Notes: generated from the sequence alone by a model not told the origin. DNA of 64,000 nt from Brucella sp. 21LCYQ03 (GCF_023554105.1 NZ_JAMJWE010000010.1:62001-126000), one strand, 5' to 3'. Counted from the first letter of the stretch, positions 53,072 through 62,271 are shown. A program made the numbers and translations.

Positions 53072-54096
53072 GCCAGAACCCCGCCATCGCGTGGATGCAG
53101 ACAGGCAGCGCGATGGGCAATGCCTTCGCTTTCACCGATCAGATCAAGTGGCGGAATGAGCTTTCGACAATCGCCTTCAACGAATGCGCAACGATCAGCG
53201 AAGCTGCAATATGGCGGGCGTGCCAGCGGGTCCGGTACAACACCGGGAATTGCCGCGAGGCGCTGACGCGGCTTCGTATGATCGCGAACCAGATTAGCCC
53301 CATGTGGAGAAGCCTGAAACAGCCCCCGCGCATAAGGATGCGCCATACGATTGAACACGGCTTCGGTTCGCCCCGTTTCCACGATCCGCCCTGCATACAT
53401 CACTGCGATACGGTCGGTCATTTCCGACACAACGCCGAGATCATGGGTAATGAGCATCAACGCTGTTCCAGTTTCGTCGATCAGCTCATCCATGAGATCA
53501 AGAATCTGTGCCTGGACAGTGACATCAAGCGCTGTGGTCGGTTCATCGGCAATCAGCAGATCAGGCTCGCACGCAATCGCCATGGCGATCATCACGCGCT
53601 GGCGTTGTCCGCCGGAAAGCTGGTGCGGATACAGATCGAGATTAAAGCGCGGTGCAGGCAGTCCCACGCGATCCAGCAACTCACGCGCCTTGCGTTCGGC
53701 ATCAATGCGGCTTTCGCCAAGATGCAGTCTGCGGCCTTCGGCAATTTGCGCACCAATGGTTTTAACCGGATTGAGCGCTGTCATTGGCTCCTGAAAGATC
53801 ATCGCCATGCGGCGACCGCGCATTTTGCAGAGTTCGGCTTCTGGCTTGTTTGCCAGATCCTGCCCATCAAAACGCAAGGTTCCGCGCACGCGCATCCGGT
53901 CTGGCAGCAAGCCCATGGCAGCAAGCGCGGTAATCGACTTGCCACTGCCAGATTCACCCACAACGCCCAGACGTTCACCACGATTGAGGGTTAATGTAAT
54001 GCCAGAGACGATATCTGCAGTGCGCGTGCCAAATGGCAGCTCGACAGACATATTGTCCATTTCAAGAAGAGGTGTTTTTGGCAAAGCTTTTATCAT
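53068..54096 (-). CDS. Peptide-type ABC transporter ATPase (DppD-like)
   Basis: A 342-residue ATPase: Walker A GESGSGKSI near 50-58, FQEPMTALNPVKTIG, signature LSGGQRQR near 167, Walker B LLIADEPTTALD near 187. The oligopeptide/dipeptide C-terminal domain carries a cysteine-containing PPYCSFADRCAFVEGDC and RAACLHP near 295-335, typical of DppD/OppD and proposed to hold an Fe-S cluster in relatives. Overlaps both neighbours by 4 bp. Confidence 0.92.
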   Translation of the reverse strand: MIKALPKTPLLEMDNMSVELPFGTRTADIVSGITLTLNRGERLGVVGESGSGKSITALAAMGLLPDRMRVRGTLRFDGQDLANKPEAELCKMRGRRMAMIFQEPMTALNPVKTIGAQIAEGRRLHLGESRIDAERKARELLDRVGLPAPRFNLDLYPHQLSGGQRQRVMIAMAIACEPDLLIADEPTTALDVTVQAQILDLMDELIDETGTALMLITHDLGVVSEMTDRIAVMYAGRIVETGRTEAVFNRMAHPYARGLFQASPHGANLVRDHTKPRQRLAAIPGVVPDPLARPPYCSFADRCAFVEGDCRKLIPPLDLIGESEGIAHRAACLHPRDGGVLA

Positions 54097-54953
54097 CTCT
54101 GCCTCCTTACGCGTGGATCAAGAATGTCGCGCAGACCGTCACCCAGCATGTTGAGACCAAGGACTGCGAGTGTAATGGCAAGACCAGGGAAGATCGCCAG
54201 CCATGGCGCATCATAGATAAAGGTCTGTGCATCATTGAGCATCTTGCCCCAGCTCGGCATTGGCGGCTGGGTACCAAGCCCCACATAGGAGAGACCTGCT
54301 TCCGCCACGATGGCGAGTGCGAACTGGATCGTCGCCTGTACGATCAGCACATGATTGATGTTGGGCAGAACATGCAGCAGCGTGATCGAGATATCGCCGC
54401 GCCCTGCGCAACGCGCTGCCTGCACATATTCGCGCTTCCAAAGCCCGAGCGATGCACCACGCGTAACACGGGCAAAGACGGGAATATTGAAAATACCGAT
54501 TGCAATCATGGCGTTGACCGCACCCGGGCCAAAAATAGCGGTGATAATGACTGCGGTCAGCAACGCCGGAAATGCAAAGGCCAGATCGGTCATACGCATG
54601 ACAAAGCCATCAACCAATCCACCGCGCGCTGCAGCAAAGGCACCGAGAGGGATGCCTATACCCGCGCCAACAAGCACAGCAATAATCGACACGGCAATGG
54701 AATTGCGCGCACCGACCATAATCATGGAAAACACATCACGACCGAAATTATCCGTTCCGAACAGATGACTGAAGCTCGGCCCCTGCAGCTTGTCGCGGAA
54801 GTTCATGGCGGTGGGTGAATAAGGCGTCCAGAAATAGGAAACGAGAGCCATAGCCACCAGAATAGCGGTAACAAGCGAACCGATCACAAGGCTGCGGCTT
54901 AAAAACAGCGTCCGAAAACGGCTTGGCTTTGCAATTGTCTGAACCTCACTCAT
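54093..54953 (-). CDS. Peptide-type ABC transporter permease (DppC-like)
   Basis: A 286-residue OppC-class permease with a cytoplasmic N-terminus, a first helix (about 21-44), an FGTDNFGRDVFSMIMVGARNS motif near 70, and a C-terminal EAA-type loop (REYVQAARCAGRGDISITLLHVLPNI). Overlaps both neighbouring genes by 4 bp. Confidence 0.91.
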   Translation of the reverse strand: MSEVQTIAKPSRFRTLFLSRSLVIGSLVTAILVAMALVSYFWTPYSPTAMNFRDKLQGPSFSHLFGTDNFGRDVFSMIMVGARNSIAVSIIAVLVGAGIGIPLGAFAAARGGLVDGFVMRMTDLAFAFPALLTAVIITAIFGPGAVNAMIAIGIFNIPVFARVTRGASLGLWKREYVQAARCAGRGDISITLLHVLPNINHVLIVQATIQFALAIVAEAGLSYVGLGTQPPMPSWGKMLNDAQTFIYDAPWLAIFPGLAITLAVLGLNMLGDGLRDILDPRVRRQR

Positions 54954-55903
54954 CGGCTGCCTCCCGTCGAAAGACGCGGATCAATGAAGCCATAGACAAG
55001 ATCGACAATGAAGTTGACCGTAATCACGGAAGCCGCAAGCAGCGTCACCAGCGACTGCACAGTTATCAAATCGCGCTGGGCGATTGCCTGAAACACCAGC
55101 CTTCCAAGGCCGGGAAGATTGAAGACATTTTCAATGATGATCGTTCCAGCCAACAGAAATGAGAATTGCAGGCCAATAATCGTGACGACCGGGATCAGCG
55201 CATTTGGCACCGCATGGCGCCAGAGTGCCGCGTTACGGGTAAGACCTTTTGCGCGCGCGGTCCGCACGAAATCCTCACCCAGCGTTTCGATAACGGCGGA
55301 ACGCGTCACGCGGGCAAGAATAGCGGCAAGCGGCAAAGCGAGAGCCAGCGCGGGCAGAAACAGCGAGCGGATACCGTTCCAGAATCCACCTTCCCAGCCA
55401 GCAAAGCCAGAAGCTGGAAACCAGCCGAGCTGCAAAGCAAACAACAGGATCAAAAGCAGGCCAAGCCAGAAATTCGGGATAGCAACCCCCACCTGCGCCA
55501 CACCCATGGAAAGCACATCGCCGGTTTTGCCACGTTTGGAGGCCGCATAAACGCCCACGGGAATAGCTACCGCGACCGACAGAACCATGGACAAAAGCGC
55601 CAGCGGCAGCGTGACCATAATGCGTGGTCTGAGCAATTCACTGATCGGCACGGAATAGGTGTAGCTTGTGCCGAAGTCTCCCTTCAGAAAGCCGCCAATC
55701 CACGAAAGATACCGCCACCAAAGCGGCTGATCGAGGCCGAGCTGTTTGTGAAGCGCTGCCAGTGTTTCAGGTTGCGCGTTGATGCCAAGGATAACTGCGG
55801 CGGGGTCGCCCGGCAGCACCTGCATCAACAGGAAGACGATGACGGAGGCCGCAAGCGTCGTAAGCAAGAGCGAAACTATTCGCCCGGAAATATAAGCCAG
55901 CAA
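54950..55903 (-). CDS. Peptide-type ABC transporter permease (DppB-like)
   Basis: A 317-residue OppB-class permease. N-terminal helix (about 9-31), QVLPGDPAAVILG motif near 27-40, and an EAA-type loop near 205 (VRTARAKGLTRNAALWRHAVPNALIPV). Six membrane segments. It begins 197 bp after the binding-protein gene, a gap that holds a hairpin and a dispersed repeat. Confidence 0.91.
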   Translation of the reverse strand: MLAYISGRIVSLLLTTLAASVIVFLLMQVLPGDPAAVILGINAQPETLAALHKQLGLDQPLWWRYLSWIGGFLKGDFGTSYTYSVPISELLRPRIMVTLPLALLSMVLSVAVAIPVGVYAASKRGKTGDVLSMGVAQVGVAIPNFWLGLLLILLFALQLGWFPASGFAGWEGGFWNGIRSLFLPALALALPLAAILARVTRSAVIETLGEDFVRTARAKGLTRNAALWRHAVPNALIPVVTIIGLQFSFLLAGTIIIENVFNLPGLGRLVFQAIAQRDLITVQSLVTLLAASVITVNFIVDLVYGFIDPRLSTGGSR

Positions 55904-55916
55904 GGCGACCTCCTAA

Positions 55917-55960
55917 GCACAATCCCGAAAACTTGTCCGGTTTTTCGGACAAGATTGTGC
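55917..55960. repeat. Dispersed palindromic intergenic repeat (copy C)
   Basis: Outer arms GCACAATC and GATTGTGC enclose the inner stem CTTGTCCG/CGGACAAG. It is a divergent relative of copy A (same CCCGAAAA...TTTTCGG core and trailing GCGTCATAAAAA). It lies inside an operon, between the binding-protein and permease genes. Confidence 0.65.
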
Positions 55961-56067
55961 GTCATAAAAATGCAGGAATGAGCGCTTCACGCCATTCACT
56001 CCACATTCCATTTCTTGCCGTGCCGCAGCCCCTTGATTGTTATCGCTGCACGGCTATTCGCGTAAAA

Positions 56068-56092
56068 CCGCCCCGCCAAAAAGCCGGGGCGG
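56068..56092 (-). terminator. Intra-operon hairpin after the binding-protein gene
   Basis: A perfect 8-bp stem (CCGCCCCG/CGGGGCGG) around a 9-nt loop, followed on the minus strand by TTTTA. It lies 9 bp after the stop codon. Probable partial terminator that lowers expression of the permeases relative to the binding protein. Confidence 0.6.
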
Positions 56093-56100
56093 AAATGTTC

Positions 56101-57579
56101 TTATTCGGCCCAGTAAGCCTGTGTCAGATCATCAGCCGGGATCGGCATGTTCTTCCACAGACCTTTGACGTTCTTATTCCACACACCGATTTTTGGCAGC
56201 GCATAGAGGAAGATATTCGGCTCGTCTGCAGCAAGCTTTTCCTGAAGCTTCTTCACCAGTTCGAGCTGTTCTTCGTCGCTACCGGCCTCGGCATAGGCTT
56301 TATAGAGCGCCTTATATTCCGGATTGTTGTAGTTGAAGTAGTATTTGTCGCGAGCATAGATATCGAGATCACGCGCTTCGGTATGTGCAATGATCGTGGC
56401 ATCGAAATCCGAGCGCTTGAATACCTGATCCAGCCATTGTGCAAACTCGATTGGAACGAGATTGGCCTGAATACCCACTTCCGCCAGCATGGCTGCGATG
56501 ATTTCACCACCGCGACGCGCATAGGCCGGAGGTGGAAGCGTGATGGTGATTGACGTACCGGCCGGAACGCCCGCCTCTTCCAGCAGTTGCTTCGCCTTTG
56601 CCGGATCATACGGATAGGTTTCCGATAGGTCGACATAACCCGGATCGACCGGCGCATAATGCGAGCCGATTGGCGTACCAAAACCGGAATAGACACCTTC
56701 GATCAGCGACTTGCTGTCAATGGCATGGGCCAGTGCCTGACGCACCTTCACATTGTCGAATGGAGCCTTGGCATTGTTAAGCGAAAGCAGAACTTTGCCT
56801 GCAGTATCACCGACTTCGACCTGCAACTTATCATCGCTCTTGAAGCGACTGATCAATTCCGGCGCCTGGAACATCGGGAAGACATCAATGTCGCCAGCAA
56901 GGATTGCAGCGGCTGCTGCCGAAGGATCGCTCACAAAGCGGAAAGTGACCGCAGAAAGCTTTGCTGGCTCGCCCCAATAGTCCGGGTTACGGTCGAGCTC
57001 GACACGATCACCCTGAACCCAGCGCTTGAACTTGAACGGACCCGTTCCGACAGGCTTGGTCTTGTTATCGGCTGCCGAATTCGGAGCGATCATAACCGCG
57101 TCGCCCCACCCCATATTGAACAGGAAGTTCGAGGTTGGCCGCTTCAGCGTTACAAGGGCAGTCGCTGGATCAGGACACTCGGTGCTGGCGATTGGTTCAA
57201 AAAGACCCTTTTGCGCATTGGTGGAATCTGGAGCCAGCGCACGCTCGTAGGAGAACTTTACAACCGAACAATCGAATGGCGTCCCATCGTGGAACTTCAC
57301 ACCCTGACGCAGTTTGAAAGTGTAGGTCTTCTTATCGTCAGAAACTGTCCAGCTTTCGGCCAGTTGTGGCTTTACTGTACCGTCTTCGACGATACGAACC
57401 AGGCCTTCATAGAGATTGGCATAAGTAACCTGCCGTATACCGGCAGCAGCATTTGCCGTCGGATCAAGGCCCGGCGGTTCCAGAACTTCACCGACCACCA
57501 GCGTATCCTTTGCGAAGGCACCGTTGATCGATGCGAGCATCGTGGCTGTAATCAGCCCGGCTTTCAGCAGTTTACTCAT
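56101..57579 (-). CDS. ABC transporter substrate-binding protein (SBP_bac_5)
   Basis: A 492-residue periplasmic binding protein. Sec signal peptide to about residue 23 (INGAFAKDTLV). Family signature near 75-105 (ESWTVSDDKKTYTFKLRQGVKFHDGTPFDCS), then VGTGPFKFKRW near 170 and YDPAKAKQLLEEAG near 355. Domain of the DppA/OppA/NikA type; ligand unknown. The start is placed at MSKLLKAG with a weak AGAGAAA site. The SDR gene lies 29 bp upstream on the same strand, linking the transporter to the oxidoreductases. Confidence 0.9.
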   Translation of the reverse strand: MSKLLKAGLITATMLASINGAFAKDTLVVGEVLEPPGLDPTANAAAGIRQVTYANLYEGLVRIVEDGTVKPQLAESWTVSDDKKTYTFKLRQGVKFHDGTPFDCSVVKFSYERALAPDSTNAQKGLFEPIASTECPDPATALVTLKRPTSNFLFNMGWGDAVMIAPNSAADNKTKPVGTGPFKFKRWVQGDRVELDRNPDYWGEPAKLSAVTFRFVSDPSAAAAAILAGDIDVFPMFQAPELISRFKSDDKLQVEVGDTAGKVLLSLNNAKAPFDNVKVRQALAHAIDSKSLIEGVYSGFGTPIGSHYAPVDPGYVDLSETYPYDPAKAKQLLEEAGVPAGTSITITLPPPAYARRGGEIIAAMLAEVGIQANLVPIEFAQWLDQVFKRSDFDATIIAHTEARDLDIYARDKYYFNYNNPEYKALYKAYAEAGSDEEQLELVKKLQEKLAADEPNIFLYALPKIGVWNKNVKGLWKNMPIPADDLTQAYWAE

Positions 57580-57608
57580 CGTTTCTCTTTGGCTCCCCTT
57601 GTCAATTT

Positions 57609-58367
57609 TTAAATCGAACGCCCGCCATCGACGTCGAGCGCAACCCCGGTAATCATAGAGGCTTGAGGCGAGCAAAGGAAAGCCGCAGCTTCAGCCAAAT
57701 CATCTGGTTTCAACAGGCGACCCATCGGAATGGAATCGCGGAACTTTTTGCGGATTTCTTCGGTATCCTCGCCCATGAAGGTGGTGAGAAGCGGTGTCTC
57801 ACCCGCAACCGGGTTCAAAGCGACCGCACGAATCTTTGCCGGCGCAAGCTCGATAGCGAGCGCCTTGGTTACAGAAACCACCCAGCCCTTGGTCGCATTG
57901 TACCAAGCGAGATTCGGGCGCGGACGACCCGCGCCGGTCGAAGCGACATTGAGAATGACGCATTCCTCTCCCTTGGCACCATTGCTCTTAAAATGCGGAA
58001 TAAGCTTGCGCGTCATCAGATAAACGCCACGCACATTGACGCCAAGAATGCGATCAAACTCTTCCGGCTCAACCAGCTCAGCATTCTGCGGCTTATGGCC
58101 GATGCCAGCATTGTTGATGAGAATATCGACTTTACCGAACTTCGACAGTGCGGCTTCTACCGCTGCATCAACGTCTACTTCCTTGGAAATATCGGCAGCG
58201 ACCGCCAGTGCTGCATCACCAATTTCACCTGCGACGCGCTCAGCACCTGCTTTGTCGCGATCCACGATAACGACTTTAGCGCCGCCTCTGGCAAAGCGCT
58301 TTGCCATGCCCTCACCAAACCCCGAACCTGCTCCAGTGATGAGCGCGACCTTACCTTCAAGCGACAC
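57609..58367 (-). CDS. Short-chain dehydrogenase/reductase
   Basis: A 252-residue classical SDR: TGAGSGFG (11-18), Asp59, NNAG (85-88), Ser143, Tyr156 and Lys160 (WYNATKG), C-terminal VDGGRSI. The catalytic tetrad is intact, unlike the paralog at 19.0 kb. Asp36 after the second strand (VDRD) favours NAD over NADP. It lies between an aldehyde dehydrogenase gene and the binding-protein gene, so it probably oxidises an alcohol or hydroxy intermediate of the same catabolic pathway. FabG-type naming would be only generic. Confidence 0.88.
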   Translation of the reverse strand: MSLEGKVALITGAGSGFGEGMAKRFARGGAKVVIVDRDKAGAERVAGEIGDAALAVAADISKEVDVDAAVEAALSKFGKVDILINNAGIGHKPQNAELVEPEEFDRILGVNVRGVYLMTRKLIPHFKSNGAKGEECVILNVASTGAGRPRPNLAWYNATKGWVVSVTKALAIELAPAKIRAVALNPVAGETPLLTTFMGEDTEEIRKKFRDSIPMGRLLKPDDLAEAAAFLCSPQASMITGVALDVDGGRSI

Positions 58368-58391
58368 TGCAATTCTCCCAAATGCTAAAAT

Positions 58392-59864
58392 TTATCCGTG
58401 CCAGACCGAAATGGTCTTCAGCGAGGCAAATCCGTAGAGCGCCTCAAAACCCTTTTCACGGCCATGTCCGGATTTTTTTACGCCGCCGAATGGCAATTCG
58501 ATACCGCCGCCAGCGCCATAATTATTGATGAATACCTGACCGGAATGGATAGCGCGGGCCAAACGGAATTGGCGTCCGCCATCATTGGTCCAAATCCCGC
58601 AGACGAGGCCATATGAAGTCCCATTGGCAATCGCAATGGCTTCCTCTTCGGTGTCAAAAGGCAGAATGACCTGAACCGGGCCAAAAATTTCCTCCTGCGC
58701 CAGACGATGGTCGGCAGGCACATCACGGATCAGTGTGGGCAGCACATAAGCACCACCTTCAGGTGCATCGTCCACCAACACACCTTGCGCCGCAATCGCC
58801 AGACCACTTTCCTTTGCAAGGTCAAGATAGCCGTCAACAATCGCTTTCTGGCGCTGCGATACAACGGGACCGACAGAAAGATCATCGCCTGCCGGGCCAA
58901 CTTTCAACGCGCGATAGCGTTCGCTCATGCGAGCCACAACATCTTCATAAACGCTGCGTTCAACCAGAATACGAGAGGATGCCGAGCAGGTTTGGCCGGC
59001 ATTCTGAATGCCTGCATTGACGAGGAACGGAATAGCACGGTCGAGAACAGCATCCGCGAAAACGATCTGCGGAGACTTTCCACCAAGCTCCAGCGTTACG
59101 GGAACAGTGTTTTTTGCGGCTGCCGCCTGCACTGCTTCGCCAGTACGCACCGAGCCGGTAAATGAAATGTGGTTCACGTCCGGGTGCTCCGAAAGTGCTG
59201 CACCCGCTTCTGCACCAAGTCCGGTTACGACATTGAGTGCGCCTTTCGGCAGACCAGCTTTCTCTGCAATCTTTGCGAATTCCAGAATGGTCAGGCAGGC
59301 TTCTTCCGCAGGCTTGACCACAGCAGCATTGCCCATCGCCAGTGCTGCGCCGAGACTGCGACCTAAAATCTGCATTGGATAGTTCCACGGAATGATATGG
59401 CCCGTGACGCCATGCGGCTCATAGATCGACAGAACGGTGAAACCGTTTTGATAAGGCAGCGTGTCGCCGTGAACCTTGTCAGCAGACGCGCCATAGAATT
59501 CGAGATACCGCGCCAGCGCCACAACATCGGCGCGCGCCTGAGTTACGGGCTTACCTACATCCCTTGATTCAAGATCAGTCAACAAGTCGATGTTTTTCAA
59601 CACTTCTTCTGAAACGCGGTGCAAGACGCGACCGCGCTCGGTCGCAGTCAACTTTCCCCATTCACCGGAAAGTGCGGCACGGGCTGCGGCCACAGCCAGA
59701 TCGACGTCGGCTTTCGTGCCGCGCGCAATGAGAGCCAGATCGCTACCATCGGAAGGATTGCGAAGCGTAATGTGCTCTCCACCCAAAGCGTCTTGCCATT
59801 GACCAGCAATGAAATTGCCATAACGAAGAAGGCCTGAGCCACCCGACTTGTTTTCATGCTTCAT
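58392..59864 (-). CDS. Aldehyde dehydrogenase (NAD(P)-dependent)
   Basis: A 490-residue ALDH superfamily enzyme. Features: IIPWNYPMQILGRSLGAALA (near 142), FTGSVRTGEAV (near 220), the general-base Glu in LELGGKSPQ (near 246), the catalytic Cys in NAGQTCSASSR (near 281), and EEIFGPV near 380. The start MKHENKS has GGGAG 7 nt upstream and overlaps the GntR stop by 11 bp. It lies first among the catabolic genes of the cluster and would oxidise the aldehyde product. Substrate not predictable; betaine-, succinate-semialdehyde- and aromatic-type members share these motifs. Confidence 0.9.
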   Translation of the reverse strand: MKHENKSGGSGLLRYGNFIAGQWQDALGGEHITLRNPSDGSDLALIARGTKADVDLAVAAARAALSGEWGKLTATERGRVLHRVSEEVLKNIDLLTDLESRDVGKPVTQARADVVALARYLEFYGASADKVHGDTLPYQNGFTVLSIYEPHGVTGHIIPWNYPMQILGRSLGAALAMGNAAVVKPAEEACLTILEFAKIAEKAGLPKGALNVVTGLGAEAGAALSEHPDVNHISFTGSVRTGEAVQAAAAKNTVPVTLELGGKSPQIVFADAVLDRAIPFLVNAGIQNAGQTCSASSRILVERSVYEDVVARMSERYRALKVGPAGDDLSVGPVVSQRQKAIVDGYLDLAKESGLAIAAQGVLVDDAPEGGAYVLPTLIRDVPADHRLAQEEIFGPVQVILPFDTEEEAIAIANGTSYGLVCGIWTNDGGRQFRLARAIHSGQVFINNYGAGGGIELPFGGVKKSGHGREKGFEALYGFASLKTISVWHG

Positions 59865-60534
59865 TTTCATTCTCCCGCAGAGGCATTTCCGCCTCCAGTC
59901 TTGCCGTTGTTGCGCGGATATGGGCGCGCGCCAGCCGCTCGGCTTCCTCCCCATCACGCGAAGCGATGGCTTCAACTATTGCTCCGTGTTCGCGGATTGC
60001 ATCGCGTGCGCGGTCTACAGATAACGAAAAAGATGGCGCGAAAACCTGCGATGTCATGCGCAACAGTGGAACGAATGCGATCAGCGACGCATTGCCCGCC
60101 GTGTTCATTACCGCCATGTGAAAATCGACATTCGTCTGCGTATAAGCTTTCGGGTCCCATGGATCGACAACCGTTGCCTGCCCGGCAATATGGGCACGCA
60201 GCTTTGCAATGTCCTCATCTGTTGCGCGTTCAGCCGCAAAACGTGCAGCAACGCCATCGAGAACTTCTCGAACAGCATAAGCATCAATCAGGCGTGTAAG
60301 ATCAGCGGAGGCCACACGAACGCCCCTGCCCGGTAAGTGAATAACCAGCCCGTCACGCTCCAGAACACGCAAGGCTTCGCGCAAGGGCGTGCGGCTAATA
60401 CCAAATTCGGCAGCGATATGTTCTTGTCGGAGGATGGCACCCGGCGCATAAACGCCCGCATAAATTCTCTCACGAAGCGCTTCTGCAACTTCGTCCAGCA
60501 AACGGGTCTGACTGCGCCATTCAAAAGCCGCCAA
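59854..60534 (-). CDS. GntR-family (FCD domain) transcriptional regulator, TTG start
   Basis: A 226-residue FadR-subfamily regulator: winged helix (about 10-70: LLDEVAEALRERIYAGVYAPGAILRQEHIAAEFGISRTPLREALRVLERDGLV) and FCD domain (about 80-210) with VREVLDGVAA, NVDFHMAVM and the metal His pattern REHGAIVEAI. The start is a TTG with GGGAGG 8 nt upstream; the longer frame upstream lies over a palindrome that is likely its operator. Its 3' end overlaps the ALDH start, so it heads and probably controls the catabolic operon in response to a pathway intermediate. Confidence 0.87.
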   Translation of the reverse strand: MAAFEWRSQTRLLDEVAEALRERIYAGVYAPGAILRQEHIAAEFGISRTPLREALRVLERDGLVIHLPGRGVRVASADLTRLIDAYAVREVLDGVAARFAAERATDEDIAKLRAHIAGQATVVDPWDPKAYTQTNVDFHMAVMNTAGNASLIAFVPLLRMTSQVFAPSFSLSVDRARDAIREHGAIVEAIASRDGEEAERLARAHIRATTARLEAEMPLRENENEA

Positions 60535-60565
60535 AAGAAAAGCCTCCCAACTTTTCTGGACACAA

Positions 60566-60576
60566 TATCCTGGATA
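60566..60576. promoter_or_regulatory. Candidate autoregulatory GntR operator
   Basis: Palindrome TATCC-T-GGATA, with partial flanking symmetry to TTGTATCC...GGATATTG on the minus strand, 32 bp upstream of the regulator's TTG start. Fits the short symmetric sites of FCD-type GntR proteins. Confidence 0.5.
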
Positions 60577-60647
60577 CAAAATTCGTCAAGCCAGATAAGC
60601 CAACATTCGACTGGGCAAATTTGATGTTTATGAATGAGGAATAACTT

Positions 60648-61499
60648 CTATTCGCTTACGAGCGTGCTGAGCATTTCAACCAATTGTAGCATTTGATCAG
60701 AGGCATTGTCCGTATGCTGAATAACGATTTCCATGGGGTTGATCAAAGGTAGGCCAGAGGCTTCAGGAACAATGCGATGCGTGGACAACGCCACCCGGTC
60801 AGGTAACAGGCTTACACCCAAGCCCTCTGCAACAGCGCTTTGAACACTGGCAAGACTGGAGCTCGTAAATACCACATGCCACGGCCTCCCTATACGATCG
60901 AGAGCTTCCATCATATCGCTACGATAAAGACCATTTGGTGGGAACGCCACAAGCGGCAAAGGATTCATATGAGACACTGGGTAATCAGCGCTTTCCAACC
61001 ATGAAAGTGGCTCAGGCCAGTGTATCACACCTCGCGTATCACCTTGCTTTTGCTTGACCATCACCAGATCATATTCGCCGGTCTCAAACCCCTTCTGTAA
61101 ATCACGGCTCATCCCACTAGTGACTTCCAGCTTCATATTGGGATGTGCGCGAAGGAAGGCTGCAAGTGCCGGCGTAACAAGCTTCGCCGCAAAGTCTTCT
61201 GCCAAACCGAGGCGAAACACGGCTGCCAATGAACTGCCGGTCATCGCAGCAGTCGCTTCGTCATGGAGATGCAGCATGCGTCTCGCATAGCCGAGCAACT
61301 TTTCACCTGCGTCCGTGGGCCGGACATCATGTCTGGCGCGCTCTAGCAAAGGTTGCTTCGCAGCGTCCTCGAGTCGCAAGATCTTCTGGCTCACAGTCGA
61401 TTGCGTTGAATGTAATTGCTGTGCCGCAGCGGTAAAACTGCGCGTATCCACAACAGCTACAAAAGCACGTAAAAGATCGAGACTAAAAATATTATTCAT
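60648..61499 (-). CDS. LysR-family transcriptional regulator
   Basis: A 283-residue LysR protein: helix-turn-helix in about 1-62 (FSLDLLRAFVAVVDTRSFTAAAQQLHSTQSTVSQKILRLEDA) and effector domain (about 90-283) with KLEVTSGMSRDLQKGFETGEYDLVMVKQ. It is divergent from the ankyrin/deaminase/MFS operon with 82 bp between, the usual arrangement for LysR control of its neighbour. Inducer unknown; a purine or pyrimidine-related signal is possible given the deaminase. Confidence 0.88.
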   Translation of the reverse strand: MNNIFSLDLLRAFVAVVDTRSFTAAAQQLHSTQSTVSQKILRLEDAAKQPLLERARHDVRPTDAGEKLLGYARRMLHLHDEATAAMTGSSLAAVFRLGLAEDFAAKLVTPALAAFLRAHPNMKLEVTSGMSRDLQKGFETGEYDLVMVKQKQGDTRGVIHWPEPLSWLESADYPVSHMNPLPLVAFPPNGLYRSDMMEALDRIGRPWHVVFTSSSLASVQSAVAEGLGVSLLPDRVALSTHRIVPEASGLPLINPMEIVIQHTDNASDQMLQLVEMLSTLVSE

Positions 61500-61581
61500 T
61501 TTATTAATGGACGCCAGTTGAACATTTAATTTTTAAATATGTCTCACTGCAACTATTTTAGCAAGAAATAGGAGAACAGCC

Positions 61582-62271
61582 ATGCGTCAAACCTTAATCC
61601 GCTTGAATGCCTTGGCATTAATTGCAGGAGCAATTGTCATGACAGAACCGTCACTGCCGGGTCATCAAGCCACAGCATATGCGCAGACTTCGCTTATTGA
61701 TGCAGCTAGCGCGGGGAACCTCTCTGCTGTCAAAGAAGCAATCAAAGCACGTGCCAATCTTGATACGCGTGGCAAAGCGGGCGAAACAGCTCTGCTTGCC
61801 GCAACACATGCCAATCACGTCGATGTAGCCCGCGCACTTATTGATGCCGGTGCTGACGTGAATGCAAAGGATTCGATCAAGGATAGCCCCTATCTTTATG
61901 CTGGCGCACGCGGCCACCTCGAAATCCTCAAGCTAACGCTTGCTCACGGCGCGGACCTGAAAAGCACAAATCGTTACGGCGGTACGGCCCTTATTCCCGC
62001 TTCCGAGCGCGGCCATGTCGAAACTGTTCGTACGCTGATTAAAGCGGGTGTTGAGGTCGATCACGTCAACAATCTTGGATGGACTGCGTTGCTCGAAGCT
62101 ATCATTCTTGGTGATGGCGGGCAGCGACATATTGATATTATGAAATTGCTAATTGATGGCGGTGCAGATGTTAATCTCGCCGATAATGATGGGGTCACAC
62201 CATTACAGCATGCGCGTCAACGCGGGTTTTCGCCAATGGTGGCTATGCTTGAAAAGGCTGGCGCAAAATGA
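61582..62271 (+). CDS. Exported ankyrin-repeat protein
   Basis: A 229-residue protein with a Sec signal peptide (about 1-34, cleavage near AYAQT) and five or six ankyrin repeats (about 38-228; GETALLAATHANHVDVARALIDAGADVNAK is a classic unit). It is a periplasmic protein-binding scaffold. Good AGGAG site. The stop overlaps the deaminase start (ATGA), so the operon is translationally coupled. Periplasmic ankyrin proteins are known in catalase-linked oxidative defence in some bacteria, but no such partner is here. Confidence 0.88.
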   Translation: MRQTLIRLNALALIAGAIVMTEPSLPGHQATAYAQTSLIDAASAGNLSAVKEAIKARANLDTRGKAGETALLAATHANHVDVARALIDAGADVNAKDSIKDSPYLYAGARGHLEILKLTLAHGADLKSTNRYGGTALIPASERGHVETVRTLIKAGVEVDHVNNLGWTALLEAIILGDGGQRHIDIMKLLIDGGADVNLADNDGVTPLQHARQRGFSPMVAMLEKAGAK

